A DNA stretch of 64,000 bases from the NCBI GenBank assembly GCA_963804825.1, contig CAWDRV010000003.1, positions 372,001 to 436,000 of the forward strand. The letters run 5' to 3'. The notes beneath the pieces are model-generated. The model searched no databases. It was given only the letters and a program-made list of their open reading frames with translations, and had not been told where the DNA came from. The position numbers and the translations under genes were made by a program. Source of the DNA: JBKQVT01 sp963804825 (GTDB lineage: Bacteria; Planctomycetota; Planctomycetia; Pirellulales; Thermoguttaceae). Positions 26,557 through 39,069 of the stretch are shown here, in pieces (within the stretch, counting starts at the first letter, position 1; every line of letters starts with the position of its first letter).

Positions 26557-29500
26557 GTGACCATTCCACTTCAACGGCCGACCGTTCGTCGCGCGATCGT
26601 CGCCGGCAGTTGAAGGCGCTGCTGCGGAAGAAGGCCGAGGAGTCGCGGAGTTTCCCGCTTTCCTTCGCCCAGCAACGGCTCTGGATCCTGGATCGGCTTG
26701 ACCCGGGGAATCCGGTTTACAACATCCCGCTTGGCCATGCGCTTGCGCGGCCCGCTGGACCCGGACGCCTTGCACCGCACGCTGACGGAAGTGGTCGCCC
26801 GGCACGAATCGCTGCGGACGAAGATCGTGACCGCCGGCGACCAGCCGATGCAAGTCGTCGAGCCGGCCAAACCGCAGATGCTGACGGTCGTCGGCCTGGA
26901 GCACGTCGAGCCGGCCGAGCGCGAAGCGGAGGCCGTCGCCCGGCGCAAAGCGAAGCCCGCAAGCCCTTCCGGCTGGATGAATCGCCGCTGTTTCGGGCGT
27001 TGCTGTTGCGATTTTCCCCGACCGAGCACGTCCTGGTCGTGGTGATGCACCACATCATTTCGGACGATTGGTCGATGGCGGTATTGTTCCGCGAGGTGGC
27101 CTTGCTGTACCAGGCGTTTCGCGCGGGCCAGCCCTCGCCGCTGGGCCCCTTGCCGGTCCAGTACGCCGACTACGCCGTCTGGCAGCGCCAGCGGCTGCAA
27201 GGCGAGCTGCTCCAGCGGCTGCTCGACTATTGGCGCCAGCGTTTGCGGGATGTCGTGCCCTTGGAACTGCCGACCGATCAATCGCGCTCGCTGCAACTGG
27301 AACTGGCGGGGGGCAGCGAAGAGATGCAACTGCCGCCGGCGCTGCTGGCGGGATTGCGGGAAGCAGGCCGCCGCGAGGGCGCCACGCTGTACATGACCCT
27401 CTTGGCCGCCCTCCAGGTGCTGCTCTACCGCTATAGCGGCCAGGAGGACTTCACCATCGGCTCGCCGATCGCCGGCCGCGTGGGGAAGGAAACCGAAGGG
27501 CTTGGTGGGCTTCTTCGTCAATACGCTCGTCATGCGGGCGGACCTGGCTGGAGATCCCAGTTTTCGGAGCTTGCTGCGGCAAACGCGGCAGACCGCCCTG
27601 GACGCATTTCAACACCAGGAGTTGCCGTTCGAGCGGCTGGTCGACGCCCTGAACCCGGAGCGGGATGGAAACCGCAATCCGCTGTTTCAGGTCATGTTTA
27701 CGCTGCAGAATGCGCCCTGGCCGGAGTTGACGGTCGCCGGACTGGCGCTCTCGGTCATCCCGCTGGACACTGGCATGTCGAAGTTCGAACTGTCGTTCAC
27801 CATGCGGGAAGAACGCGGGGGACTGGCCCTATCGGCCGATTACCGCTCCGAGCTGTTCCGTTCCGGCACGATTCGCCGCATGTTGAAGCACTTCCAAGTC
27901 CTTTTGGAAGGAATCGTCGCCCAGCCGGACCTGCCGATCGCGCAACTCCCCCTGCTGGCCGAGGCCGAACGCCGTCAACTGCTCGTCGAGTGGAACGACA
28001 CGGCGCGGGACTATCCGACCGACCTGTGCGTGCATGAGTGCTTCGAGCGCCAGGCGGAGCAAACGCCCGACGCGCTGGCCTTGATCGACGGCCCGCGGCA
28101 GTGGACCTACCAGGAACTCGACGAGCGGGCCAGCCGGTTGGCCCACTTCCTGCAGCGGCGGGGCGTCGGTCCGGATCAGTCTGGTGGCCGTCCGGCTCAC
28201 GCGCTCGGCCGAGCTGATCGTGGCGCTGTTGGGCGTCTTGAAGGCGGGCGGCGCCTACCTGCCGCTCGACCCCGAGTCGCCTGCCCAGCGGCTGCAATTC
28301 ACCCTGGAGGACGCCGGGGCCGAGATCCTCCTGACGCAACAATCCCTGCGCGGCGATTTGCCCGAGAGCTTGCGGCACGTCGTCTGCCTGGATGCGGACT
28401 GGGCAGGAAATCGCCGCTTGTCCGGGCGAGCCGCCCACCCGCCAGGCCACCGGCGAGCACCTGGCGTACGTCATCTACACGTCCGGCTCGACGGGCCGTC
28501 CCAAGGGCGTGATGATCGAACATCGCGCGCTGATGAACTATACCCAGGCGGCGATCGAGCAATATGGGATTGCCTCGACGGATCGCGTGCTGCAATTCGC
28601 GGCGGCCAGTTTCGACGCCCACGTCGAAGAAGTCTTTCCCTGCCTGAGCCGCGGCGGCACGCTGGTGCTCCGCGACGACGAGATGCTCGATTGCAGGACG
28701 TTTCTCGATCGGTGCCGGCAATGGCAATTGACGTTCGTCACCTTGCCGACCGCATTCTGGCACGAGCTGACCCTGGCCATCGCCTCCGAGGGGCTGGAAG
28801 TCCCGGCGACGCTGCGGCTGCTGGTGATCGGAGGCGAGCAAGCGTCGCCGGAGCGCGTGGCCGCGTGGCTGCAGTGCGTGGGCAGCCGGGTGCGGCTGCT
28901 GAACACCTACGGCCCCACGGAAACGACGGTGGTCGCCACCGCGGCCGAATTGGGACGCGGCGACGGACGCGAGAACCGCGTGCCCATCGGGCGTCCCTTG
29001 GGGAACGTGCGGGCCTATGTGCTCGACCGTTGCCGGCAGCCCGTTCCCATCGGAGTCCCCGGCGAACTCTATATCGGCGGAGCGAGCCTCGCCCGGGGTT
29101 ATCTGCATCGGCCGGAACTGACCGAGGAGCGTTTCTTGCCCGACCCGTTCGCCGCCAAGGCCGGCGCGGATGTACAAGACGGGCGACGTGGTCCGCTGGC
29201 GGAGCGACGGGCGGCTGGAGTTTGTCGGCCGCACGGATGAGCAGGTGAAAATCCGCGGCTTTCGCATCGAGCCGGGCGAAGTCGAGCAGGTTTTGCGCGA
29301 GCACCCGGCCCTGGCCGACGCGGCCGTGGTCGTCCGGCAGCGGGCTGCCCGGCGATCTGCAACTGGCGGCCTATACGGCGGCTCGACGGGGCGAAACCGC
29401 GGCCGCCGCCGACTTGCGGCAGTTCCTCCGCGAGCGGATTCCGGAGTTCATGGTCCCCACCGCGTTCGTCGTCCTGGAGTCGCTGCCCAGGACCGCCAGC

Positions 29501-32500
29501 GGCAAGGTGGACCGCCGCGCGCTGCCCGACCCCGATTGGAGCGGCGACGGGGCGGCGCGGGAGGGCGATTTCGTCGCCCCGCGCACGCCCGCCGAGCAGC
29601 AGTTGGCGGCCATCTGGTCGGAAGTGTTGAATGTCGAGCGGGTGGGCGCGCACGACAACTTCTTCGACCTGGGCGGGCAACTCGCTGCTGGCGATCCAGT
29701 TGGTCTCGCGCATCAACCGGGCGTTGGATCTGAGCCTTCCCCTGCGTGATCTGTTTGAAGCCCCCACGCTCGGCGCGTTGGCCGAATGCCTGGAGGCGGC
29801 TCGCCAGGCGGGATCGCGCGCAACTTGCCTCCCATCCGGCCGGTTCCCCGAAACGCTCCCTTGCCCATGTCGTACAGCCAAGAGCCGTTTTGGGTGATCA
29901 GTCATCTGCAACAAGGGCCGCCGCCCTACGCCATGTACGATGTGGACCAACTGAAGGGGGCCTTGGATGTCTCCGCCTTGGAGCAGGCATTCAATGAGAT
30001 GCTACGACGGCACGAGTCGCTTCGCACGACGTTCGCGGAAGTGGGACACGACCTGGTGCAAGTCATCGCGCCGTACCAGCCCCAGCGGTTGACCGTGGTG
30101 GACATGAGCGAACTGCCGGCCGAGACGCGCAAGCAGGAAGTGCGACGGTACGCGCAGGCCCAGTCGCAACGGCCGATCGATCTCGCAAAGGGTCCGTTGG
30201 TGCGGGTGGAATTGGTCAAGCTGGGCGAGGAGGAACACCTGCTGTTGGTCGGCATGCACCACATCATTTTCGACGGCTGGTCGATGGCGTTGCTGGTCCG
30301 CGAGATGGTCACGGCGTATCTCGCGTTCTCGGCGGGACTGCCGCCGCCGCTGCCGGAACTGCCGATTCAATACGCCGACTACGCGGTCTGGCAGCGCCAG
30401 CGTTTACAGGGAGAAGTGCTCGACAGGCTGCGCAACTACTGGCTCAGGCAATTGAAGGACCTGCCGGCGCTAGAACTGCTCAAGGACCGGCCGCGTCCGG
30501 AAGCGCGGACGACGCACTCCGCCGTGGTCGAGCACCAGTTGTCCACGCAGTTGAACCAGGCTATCGAACGGCTCAGCGGCGAGGAAGGAGCCACGAAGTT
30601 CATGACCCTCTTGGCGGCGTACCAGGTGCTGCTGCACCACGAGAGCGGGCAAGATGATTTCGCCGTGAGCACGCCGGTGGCAGGGCGATTGCGGCCCGAG
30701 ACGGAGAACCTCATCGGTTGCTTCCTCAACGACCTTGTGCTGCGTGCCGATCTCTCGGGCGATCCCTCGTTCCGCCAATTGTTGGGCCGCGTGCGCGAGA
30801 CCGTGTTGCAGGCGTTCGATCACCAGGAAATGCCTTTCATGCGGCTGGTCGGAGAGCTGAACCCGCCCCGCGATCCAAGACGACGCACGCTGGTGCAGAC
30901 GGAGTTGATTCTCCATAACTTGCCGCGGACGTCGGAGCCATCGGCGGGACTGGAATGGAGAGAAGCGGCGGGGGAAATCGAAGCTGAAGGCGCGGATTTC
31001 GACCTGTGCATGGAGGCCGGCGACAACGAGCAAGGACTCCACTTGAGATTGTGCTACCACGCGGACCTGTTCGACGAGAGGACGTCTGTGCAGATGTTGC
31101 AGCACTTCCAGGCCGTGCTGGAGGCCGCGACTGCTGATCCGGACCAGCGTCTATCGCAACTACTGCCGCTCACGGGACCCGAACGAGACCGAGTGCTGGT
31201 GGAGTGGAATCAGACTCAGGTTGATTTCCCCCAGCGGGGCTGCGTGCATCAACTCTTCGAGGCGCAGGTGCAACGCGGGCCGGATTCGGTGGCCTTGGTG
31301 TTTGAAGGCCAGACCATGAGCTACCGGCAACTCAACGCCCGGGCCAACCAGTTGGCGTGCTATCTCGTGAGCCGGGGAGTCGGCCCGGAAGTGCGGGTGG
31401 GCATCTGTCTGGAGCCTTCCTTCGAGCTGGCCTGGGCGGTGTTGGGGGTGCTGAAGGCGGGAGGAGTCTACGTGCCGCTCGATCCGGACGACCCGCCCGA
31501 GCGGCTCGATTACTTCGTGGCCGACAGTCGCCCAGCGGTAATCCTCTCCCGGACCGGCCTGGCCCAAAGGTTCTCTTCCCCCGAGGCCCGCATGGTGTTC
31601 CTGGACGCCGAAGGCGATGCCTTCGCACGGCAAAGCCAGGTCGATCCGCCGTGTCTCACCACGCCCAATAGCGCCTTCAGCGTGCTCTACACGTCGGGAT
31701 CGACAGGCAAGCCGAAAGGCGCCGTCAATCTGCACCGGGGCATCTGCAATTACCTGCTCTTCAAACAGCGGCTGTTGCAATTGGACCCCGGCGACCGCAT
31801 CTTGTTCACCACCCCCATCAGTTTCGACACGTCGGTGGAGGAATTCTTCTCGGGACTGATTTGCGGCGGCCGCCTGGTGATCGCCAAGACCGGCAGCCAG
31901 CGGTGATCCCGGTTACCTGTCGCGGCTGATCGCCCGGGAAGAGGTCACGACCGCTTGTTTCGTGCCCACCATGCTGCGGATGCTGTTGGAAGACGTCGCG
32001 GGCTGCGGCTCGCTGAAGCGCGTGATCAGCGGCGGCGAGGCGCTGACCCCTGACCTGGTCGAACGCTTCTTCCAGCAACTGGAAGCCGAACTCTACAACG
32101 ACTACGGGCCGACGGAGACCTCGATCGCCGTCACTACCTGGAAATGCCGCCGAGGGGACGATCGCGGGACGATTCCCATCGGCCGGCCGATTGCCAACGT
32201 CCGGCTGTATATCCTCGACGCGGAGCGGAACCCAGTTCCCATCGGCGTGCCGGGCGAGCTTTACATAGGCGGCGTGGCCGTCGCACGCGGATATCTCAAT
32301 CGCCCGGAGTTGAACGCCGAGCGATTTCTTCCCGATCCCTTCAGCGGCGTGGCGGGCGACACGATCTACCGGACGGGCGACCGCTGTCGCTGGCTGCCCG
32401 ACGGAAACGTCGAGTTCCTAGGGCGTCGCGACGGCCAAGTGAAGATTCACGGCGGCCGGCTGGAGTTGGGTGAAGTCGAGGCGGCGATCGGCCGTCATCC

Positions 32501-33883
32501 GGCGGTTGCCCACGCGGCGGTGGTCGTGCGGCACTCGTCGCCGGATTACAAGTACCTGGCTGCCTACGTGGTGCCGCGCGGCCGCCGAGCCGACGATGCG
32601 GACGCCCGCGCGGAATTCGTCGAGGACCTGCGGCAGTTTCTCAAGTCCTCGTTGCCGGAGTACATGATCCCGCAGGCCTTCGAGGTCCTCGACGTCCTGC
32701 CGAAGTTGTCCAGCGGCAAGGTGAACCGCGCGGCCCTGCCGGCCGTCGCGCCCTCGGCCCGGCCGGCCCACCGTTATGTTGCTCCCCGGTCGCCGTTGGA
32801 GCAGCAACTCGCGGCGATCTGGGCCGATCTGTTGCACGGGAGCGCGTCGGCATCCACGACAATTTCTTCGATCTCGGCGGCGATTCGCTGCTGGCCGTGC
32901 AGGAATGCTCCACGCCCAAGCAGCCCTCGGCGACGCACTGCCGGCGGCAGCCTTGTTCGCCGCGCCTACGATCGCCGAATTGGCCGATCGCATCGAGGCC
33001 GCACAACGGGGCGAAATCGAAGCCGGCGCGGACGAGACGACCCTGATCGACGACCTGGCCGCCGGTCTGCTCCAGCCGCCGACAAGCGGCGGGCAATCCC
33101 TGGTCCCCTTGCGGACCGACGGGACAGCCACGCCGCTGTTCTGCTTCCACGGCCTGGGCGGCCACGTGGCCAGCTTCCTGCCCCTGGCACAAGGTCTTGC
33201 CGAAGCGCGGCCCGTTTACGGACTCCAGGCGCAAGGGCTCGGCGCCGACGAGCAGCCCCACGACCGCATCGAAGCCATGGCGGACTGCTATTTGCGGGAG
33301 ATTCGGCAAGTGCAGCCGCGCGGGCCGTACTTGCTCGCCGGCTGGTCGATGGGCGGCCTCATCGCCCTGGAGGCGGCCGGGCGGATTCGAGGCGGCCGGC
33401 GAAGAGGTGGCCCTGGTGGCCATGCTGGACAGCTATCTCTCCGAGCAAGACCTCTCCGCCCAGGACCTGACCGACGGCTCCGTGATCCACTGGCTGGCGC
33501 CGCACTTGAATCTGCCCTTGGCGGAGTTGAAGAAGCTGCCGCTGGACGAACAATGGGAGCGGATCGCGGAGCGGGCGAAGCTGGCCGGCGGCATCGGCGC
33601 CGACGAGATCCGCCGCCTGGCCGAGGTGTGCAAAGCGCATCTGGCGGCCTTCGAGGCTTACGTGCCCCGGCCTTACCAGGGACGCGCGGTGCTGCTCAGC
33701 GCCCAGGGCAGCGACGGGCCGGATCCGCGCTGGAAGTCGCTCTGTCCGCGGCTGTGCGTGGAAACCGTCCCCGGCAATCACTACAGCATGTTGCGCAAGC
33801 CCCACGCCGGCGTCTTGGCGGACCGCCTGGGCGTTTATCTTCAGGAAACGGCCGTGCGCGGGCCGGCGGCGAGGAACCCATGA
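26553..33883 (+). CDS. Dimodular NRPS, C-A-T-C-A-T-TE, frameshifted
   Basis: About 2,440 residues. C1: SFPLSFAQQRLW and HHIISDDWS; A1: YTSGSTGRPKGVMIEHRAL, NTYGPTETT, VRWRSDGRLEFVGR; T1: DNFFDLGG then SLLAIQLVSRI; C2: HHIIFDGWS; A2: YTSGSTGKPKGAVNLHRG, NDYGPTET, TGDRCRWLPDGNVEFLGR; T2 near 32860-32900, in broken frame; TE: GWSMGG (serine near 33350), MLDSYLS and GNHYSML supply the triad. It would add two amino acids to the polyketide-lipid chain and release it by hydrolysis or cyclisation. By-eye pocket residues (GrsA numbering): A1 D235 A236 E239 V299 G301 T322; A2 D235 T236 E239 I299 G301 D322; neither matches a code I know. The N-terminus RRRQLKALLRKKAEES may receive the upstream tail. About 13 shifts. 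Confidence 0.84.
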
Positions 33884-35573
33884 AACTGATCGTCTTTCTC
33901 TTGAAGGTTTCGTGGCGCATCGCGCTGTTGGCCGGGCTGATCGGCGCCGTCAGCGGCGCCGCCAGCGCGGGGCTGGTGGCCCTCATCAGCCATGCCCTGG
34001 AGCAGCGCCAACCCGTCTTCGACGACCCTGATCGGCCTTTTCACGGCCCTGTGCGTGGTGATCTTGCTGACGCGACTGGTGTCGCAGGTGCTGCTCTGCG
34101 GACTGACCGTCAATTCCACCTCCCAGTTGCGGCTGGGCCTGTGCCGGCGCATCGTCGAGTCGCCGCTGAGGCACTTGGAGGAGATCGGCGACCACCGCAT
34201 GCTGGCCTCGCTCACCAACAACGTCGCCGTGATCTCGCAAGCCATGAACGGCGTGCCGACGCTGGGAATCAATGTCGTGATTCTGGTCTGCGGGGCGGTC
34301 TACCTGGGCTCGCTTTCCATGAGCCTGATGATCGGCGCCGCCTTCTTCTGTTTCCTCAGCATGGCCGCCTACTGGTATTCCTCGGAGTGGGCCGATCGAT
34401 ACGTCGAGAGCGCGCGGGAAGCCCAGGACGTGCTGTTCAAGCACATTCGCGAGTTGATCGAAGGCATCAAGGAGCTGAAGACGCACCACGCCCGGCGCGA
34501 AGCGTTCTTCGATCACGTCGTCGAGGCGGAGGGAGTGTTTCGCCGACGGCAGTTTCTCGGCGATTCCCTCTACGACGCGGCCATCGTCTGCGGACGATTG
34601 ATGTTCTTCGTCGCCATCGGCTTGCTGCTGTTCGTCTGGCCGCGGATCGCGGGGGTCAAGCCGGAGACCCTCAGCGCCTACACCCTGACCATCTTCTACC
34701 TCATGTCGCCCTTGGAGCAAATCATGGGCTGGCTGCCGATGATGGCTTGGGCCTCCACGTCGGTGTCGAAGATCGAGCGGCTGGGGTTGATGCTCAACGA
34801 GCAGGAAGCGGAAACCACCGCGGTGACGCCCATCCGTCGCTGGGAGCAGATTGAATTGGCGGGCGTCACGCATACCTACCGCCGCGAGAGCCAGCCCCAC
34901 GACTTCGTGCTCGGGCCCGTGGACTTGACGCTTTACCCCGGCGAAATCGTCTTTGTCATCGGCGGCAACGGCAGCGGCAAGACCACCTTGGCCAAACTGC
35001 TCTCCGGCCTGTATGTGCCCCACGCCGGCGAAATCCGCCTGGACGGCCAGCCCATCAACGCCGACAATCGCGAGAGCTACCGGCAGTTGTTCTCGGTGAT
35101 CTTCGACGGCGCCGTGGTCTTCGACAACCTGTGGGGGCTGGAAGGCGCCGATCTCGACCAGCGGGCCCGCGAGTATCTCCGCCTGCTGGAACTCGATCAT
35201 GCGGTCACGGTGACCAACGGCTCGTTTTCCACGACCTCGCTCTCGCGGGGCCAGCGCAAGCGATTGGCCCTGCTGACCGCCTATTTGGAGAATCGGCCGA
35301 TCTACGTGTTTGACGAATGGGCCGCCGATCAGGACCCGACCTTCCGCAAGGTCTTTTACCTGAATCTGTTGCCCGAACTGAAACGCCGCGGCAAGACGGT
35401 GATCGCGATCACCCATGACGATCGTTACTTCTCCGGGGCCGACCGAATTGTTAAGCTGGAAGTAGGAAAACTGACGGAGATGTCCCGCCGCAAGGAGCCG
35501 GCAAGAAACTCCCTTGGAAATGTTGTAAGCAACCGTCGAGAGGACGTGCCACGAGCAACTCGAAGAGTGAATG
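33880..35573 (+). CDS. SyrD/PvdE-type cyclic peptide ABC exporter, frameshifted
   Basis: Fused permease-ATPase half-transporter of the class that exports non-ribosomal peptides across the inner membrane. Six hydrophobic helices start with MKLIVFLLKVSWRIALLAGL; then the nucleotide-binding domain: Walker A GGNGSGKTT, signature LSRGQRKRLAL, Walker B IYVFDEWAADQDP, ITHDD switch. About 560 residues, normal for the family. Its ATG overlaps the NRPS stop (ATGA), so translation is probably coupled. One shift lies near 34025. The C-terminus is uncertain: in the deposited frame there is no stop before the adaptor, and TGA at 35571 becomes the stop only in another frame. Confidence 0.83.
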
Positions 35574-35575
35574 CC

Positions 35576-36871
35576 ATGAAAAAGACTATAGGATTCTCAT
35601 CGCGGTCGCGATTGTCGGCCTGGCGGCGTGCGTACTACTGGGGCGACAGCCTGGCGGGCCGCCGGCCGAAGTTCCGCACGCTGCCCGTCATGCGCGGCGA
35701 CTTGTTCATCGGCGTGACCGCGACGGGGACGGTCGAGCCGGTGGAGACCATCGACGTGGGGGCCCAGATCGTCGCCAGCGTCAAGAGTTTCGGCCCGGAC
35801 CCCGACCACCCCGGCAAGACGATCGACTACCGCAGCCGGGTCAAGAAAGGGGCCGTGCTGGCGCAGTTGGACGACCTTCCTCCCAAGGCCGAGTTGGAGA
35901 AGGCCCGCGTCCAATCTGCGGCTTGCCGAGGCGGACGTCAACCACTGCCGCGCACGGAGGAAGCTGACCGAACGCGCCTTCCGCCGCGCCAAGGAGCTGC
36001 GCGACACGGATTCGGCGGCCGAATACGAAAAGGCCGAAGCGGAGGACGCGATGGCCGCCGCGGAACTGGCGATGGCCGAAGCCAAGCTCGATCAGGCGAA
36101 GATCGCCGCCAAGCAGGCCGAGATCAATCTGGCCTACACCACCATCACCTCGCCCATCGACGGCATTGTGATCGACCGCCGCGTGAACGTCGGCCAGACC
36201 GTGGTGGCCGGCATGAATGCGCCCAGCCTGTTCCTGCTGGCCAAGGACCTCAGCCACATGCTCGTGTGGTCGGCCGTGAACGAGGCCGATATCGGCGAGG
36301 TCAAAGTCGGACAGACGGTCACCTTTTCGGTCGATGCCTACCGCGACCGGACCTTTTCCGGCAAGGTCTCGCAGATCCGCCTCAACGCCAGTCTTCAGCA
36401 GGGCGTCGTCACCTACGGCGTCATGGTGGACGTCGACAACTCGGACGGCAAGCTCCTGCCGTACATGACCGCGAAACTCCAGTTCGAGGTCGCGCGCCGG
36501 CGAAATGCGATCTTGGTTCCCAACCAGGCGTTGCGCTGGCAACCCACGTGGCGTCAGATATCCCGCTCGGCCCAGGCCGGCTTGACGCCGCCCGACGAAC
36601 GGCAAGGCCTCCGCGGGAGAGTCGCACGAGTCGGGCGAGGACAACGAGCCGCGCGTGGACCTCGGGTCGCCCACCGTGTGGACGGTCGCCCGCGATGGAT
36701 TGGTGCGTCCCGTTCCCGTCAAGGTGGGCCTGTCCGACGGAATGGCGACGGAGATTCTGAGCGGGAACATCGAGCCCGACGACCTGGTCGTCGCCGGCGT
36801 CGAGCGGACGGGCCGAGCCGGATTTCGTCACCAGCTTCGTCTCGAAATTGACGGAAAACAAGCAACCATAG
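35576..36871 (+). CDS. MacA-like periplasmic adaptor (HlyD family), frameshifted
   Basis: Links an inner-membrane ABC pump to an outer-membrane channel. After the ATG, a membrane anchor appears in a shifted frame (YRILIAVAIVGLAACVLLG), then RGDLFIGVTATGTVEPVETI with the first half of the lipoyl-like fold, a coiled-coil hairpin (about 35880-36120), and the second lipoyl half YTTITSPIDGIVIDRRVNVG. The beta-barrel and membrane-proximal domains follow. The end EPDFVTSFVSKLTENKQP with TAG at 36869-36871 is in a third frame. Several shifts (near 35590, 35640, 35920, 36600, 36820). About 430 residues. Followed after 81 bases by MacB, the usual partner. Confidence 0.8.
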
Positions 36872-36952
36872 GGCTTTTTTGGCCGGCACCCAATGAGGTG
36901 TGCCGATGTCCCGAACGCAAATTTGCGACGAACAAAACGGAATCGGCGGCCA

Positions 36953-39038
36953 TGCCTTTGATCGAACTGCGGAACATCGACAAGACGTATCGCCTCGGCG
37001 ACGTGGACGTCCCCGTCCTGAAAGACGTCTCCTTGTCCATTGAATCGGGAGAATTCGTCGCGTTGATGGGCGCTTCGGGCTCGGGCAAGACGACGCTGAT
37101 GAATCTGCTCGGCTGTCTCGACCGGCCCACCCGAGGCTCCTATCGCTTCAACGGCGTCGAGGTCGAGCCAGTTGTCGCCCACGCAACTGGCGCAGCTTCG
37201 CAGCAGCCGCATCGGCTTTGTTTTTCAGAGCTTCCATCTCCTTTCCCGCGCCACGGCGTTGGAAAACGTGCGGATGCCGACCGCCTATTCGACGGGAAAA
37301 GACGTCGCGCCGCGGCGTGCGCCAGCGGAGCCAAGAGTTGCTGGCCACCGTGGGTCTGGAGGCGCGGATGCATCACTCGCCGTCGAAGCTTTCCGGCGGC
37401 GAGCAACAGCGCGTGGCCATCGCCCGCTCGCTGGTGAACCACCCCGCCGTGCTGCTGGCCGACGAGCCGACCGGGAACCTGGACTCTCACACGGGCCAGG
37501 AAATCCTGCAACTCTTTCGCCGCTTGAACGCCGAGCAAGGCATTACCGTTCTGCTGGTGACCCACGACGCCGGCGTGGCGCGCCATGCCGATCGCGTGAT
37601 TCGCATTGCCGACGGCCGGGTCGTCGAAGACGCGCCTGCATCGTCGGCACCGGCGATGCCGACGCCGGCCGCGGCCCTGCCCGCCGAATCGCTCCCGCGG
37701 CAGCGAAAGCGGAATCGCTTGCGCGCTGGCCTGGGACGCGATGCGGATCGCCCTGCAAGCCCTGCGGCGCAACGTGATGCGGACCATGCTGACGATGCTG
37801 GGCGTGATTATCGGCGTCGCCGCCGTGATTGCCATGATGGAAATCAGCCGCGGCGCCTCCGTGGCCATCGAACTGACGGTCGCCAAGATGGGCGCCAACG
37901 TCCTGGCCGTCATCCCCGGCGCCCGCAGCGCGGATCGGGGCGCGTCGGCGAGAGGAACGAGATCGTCACGCCCGACGACGCCGAGCGCCATCCAGCGAGA
38001 ATGCCCCGACGTCGTCTGCACCGCGCCGACCGTCGACGCCACGGCCCAGGTGGTCTATGGGAATCGGAGTTGGATTCCCACCTACCTGACCGGGAGCACG
38101 CCCGCCTTTCTCGAAGCCCGAAACTGGGTTGACCTCGATCTGGGCCGCGCCTTCAACGAGCGCGAGGTCCGCAACGGAAGCAAGGTCTGCCTGATCGGCA
38201 AGACCCTGGTGCGCGAGCTGTTCCAATCGCGTTACCCCATCGGCCAGGAAATCCGCGTCCGCAACGTGCCGTTCACAGGTGATCGGCGTCTTGAGCCAGA
38301 AGGGCGCCGACCTGCTGGGCACCGACCAGGACGACATCCTGTTGGCGCCTTGGACGACCGTGAAGTACCGCATCAACGGGGGAAACACGGAAGGACCGAT
38401 CGCCAAGAACACCGGCCGGCCCTTGCCGGGCCTCTCCTGGGCCGAGCGATTGCCCGGCTTGCAGCGCGGGCTGCGCAACGAGAGCGTCGATCAGATCATG
38501 GTCAAGCTGGCTTCGCAGGAAGCCATTCCGCGGGCCACCGAAGAGATCACCCGGCTGCTGCGCGACCGTCACCGGTTGCCCCCCGGCGAAGCGGATTTCC
38601 ACATCTACGACATGGCCGAGGTTTCCAACGTCTTGAAGAAGACCATCAACATGCTCTCCGGCCTGGGGATGTCGATTGCCGCGGTTTCGCTCCTTGTCGG
38701 CGGCGTGGGCATTATGAACATCATGCTCGTGTCGGTCACCGAGCGGACCTGCGAGGTCGGCTTGCGGATGGCCGTCGGCGCCGACGCCATGGACATCCTG
38801 CGGCAGTTCCTGGTGGAATCGGTCGTCCTCTGCCTGGTGGGCGGATTTGTCGGCATCCTGGCGGGCCGCGCTCGGTTCGTGGTTCGCCGGAACGGTGATG
38901 GGCTGGCCGACTCATGCCGCTCCCAGCGCCGCCGTCGTGGCCGTCACGGTCTCGGTCGCCGTGGGCATCGGCTTCGGCTACTATCCCGCCTGGAAAGCCT
39001 CGCGGCTGAATCCCATCGACGCGCTGCGCTACGAATGA
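36953..39038 (+). CDS. MacB-like ABC ATPase-permease, frameshifted
   Basis: N-terminal ABC ATPase (MPLIELRNIDKTYRLGDVDV; Walker A GASGSGKTT; FVFQSFHLL; signature LSGGEQQRVAIARSL; Walker B VLLADEPTGNLD) fused to a MacB-type permease. Helix 1 (MLTMLGVIIGVAAVIAMMEI) precedes a periplasmic core domain, and three C-terminal FtsX helices contain LLVGGVGIMNIMLVSVTERT and the ending AWKASRLNPIDALRYE, a typical MacB terminus. About 695 residues when joined across shifts near 37175, 37310, 37720, 37945, 38275 and 38870. With the adaptor and the outer-membrane factor it makes a tripartite system. MacB pumps export macrolides and lipopeptides from the periplasm, so it probably completes export of the product started by the SyrD-type transporter. 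Confidence 0.83.
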
Positions 39039-39069
39039 AAGTCGGCAAGGCTTGGGAGGGCGAGGCGCT

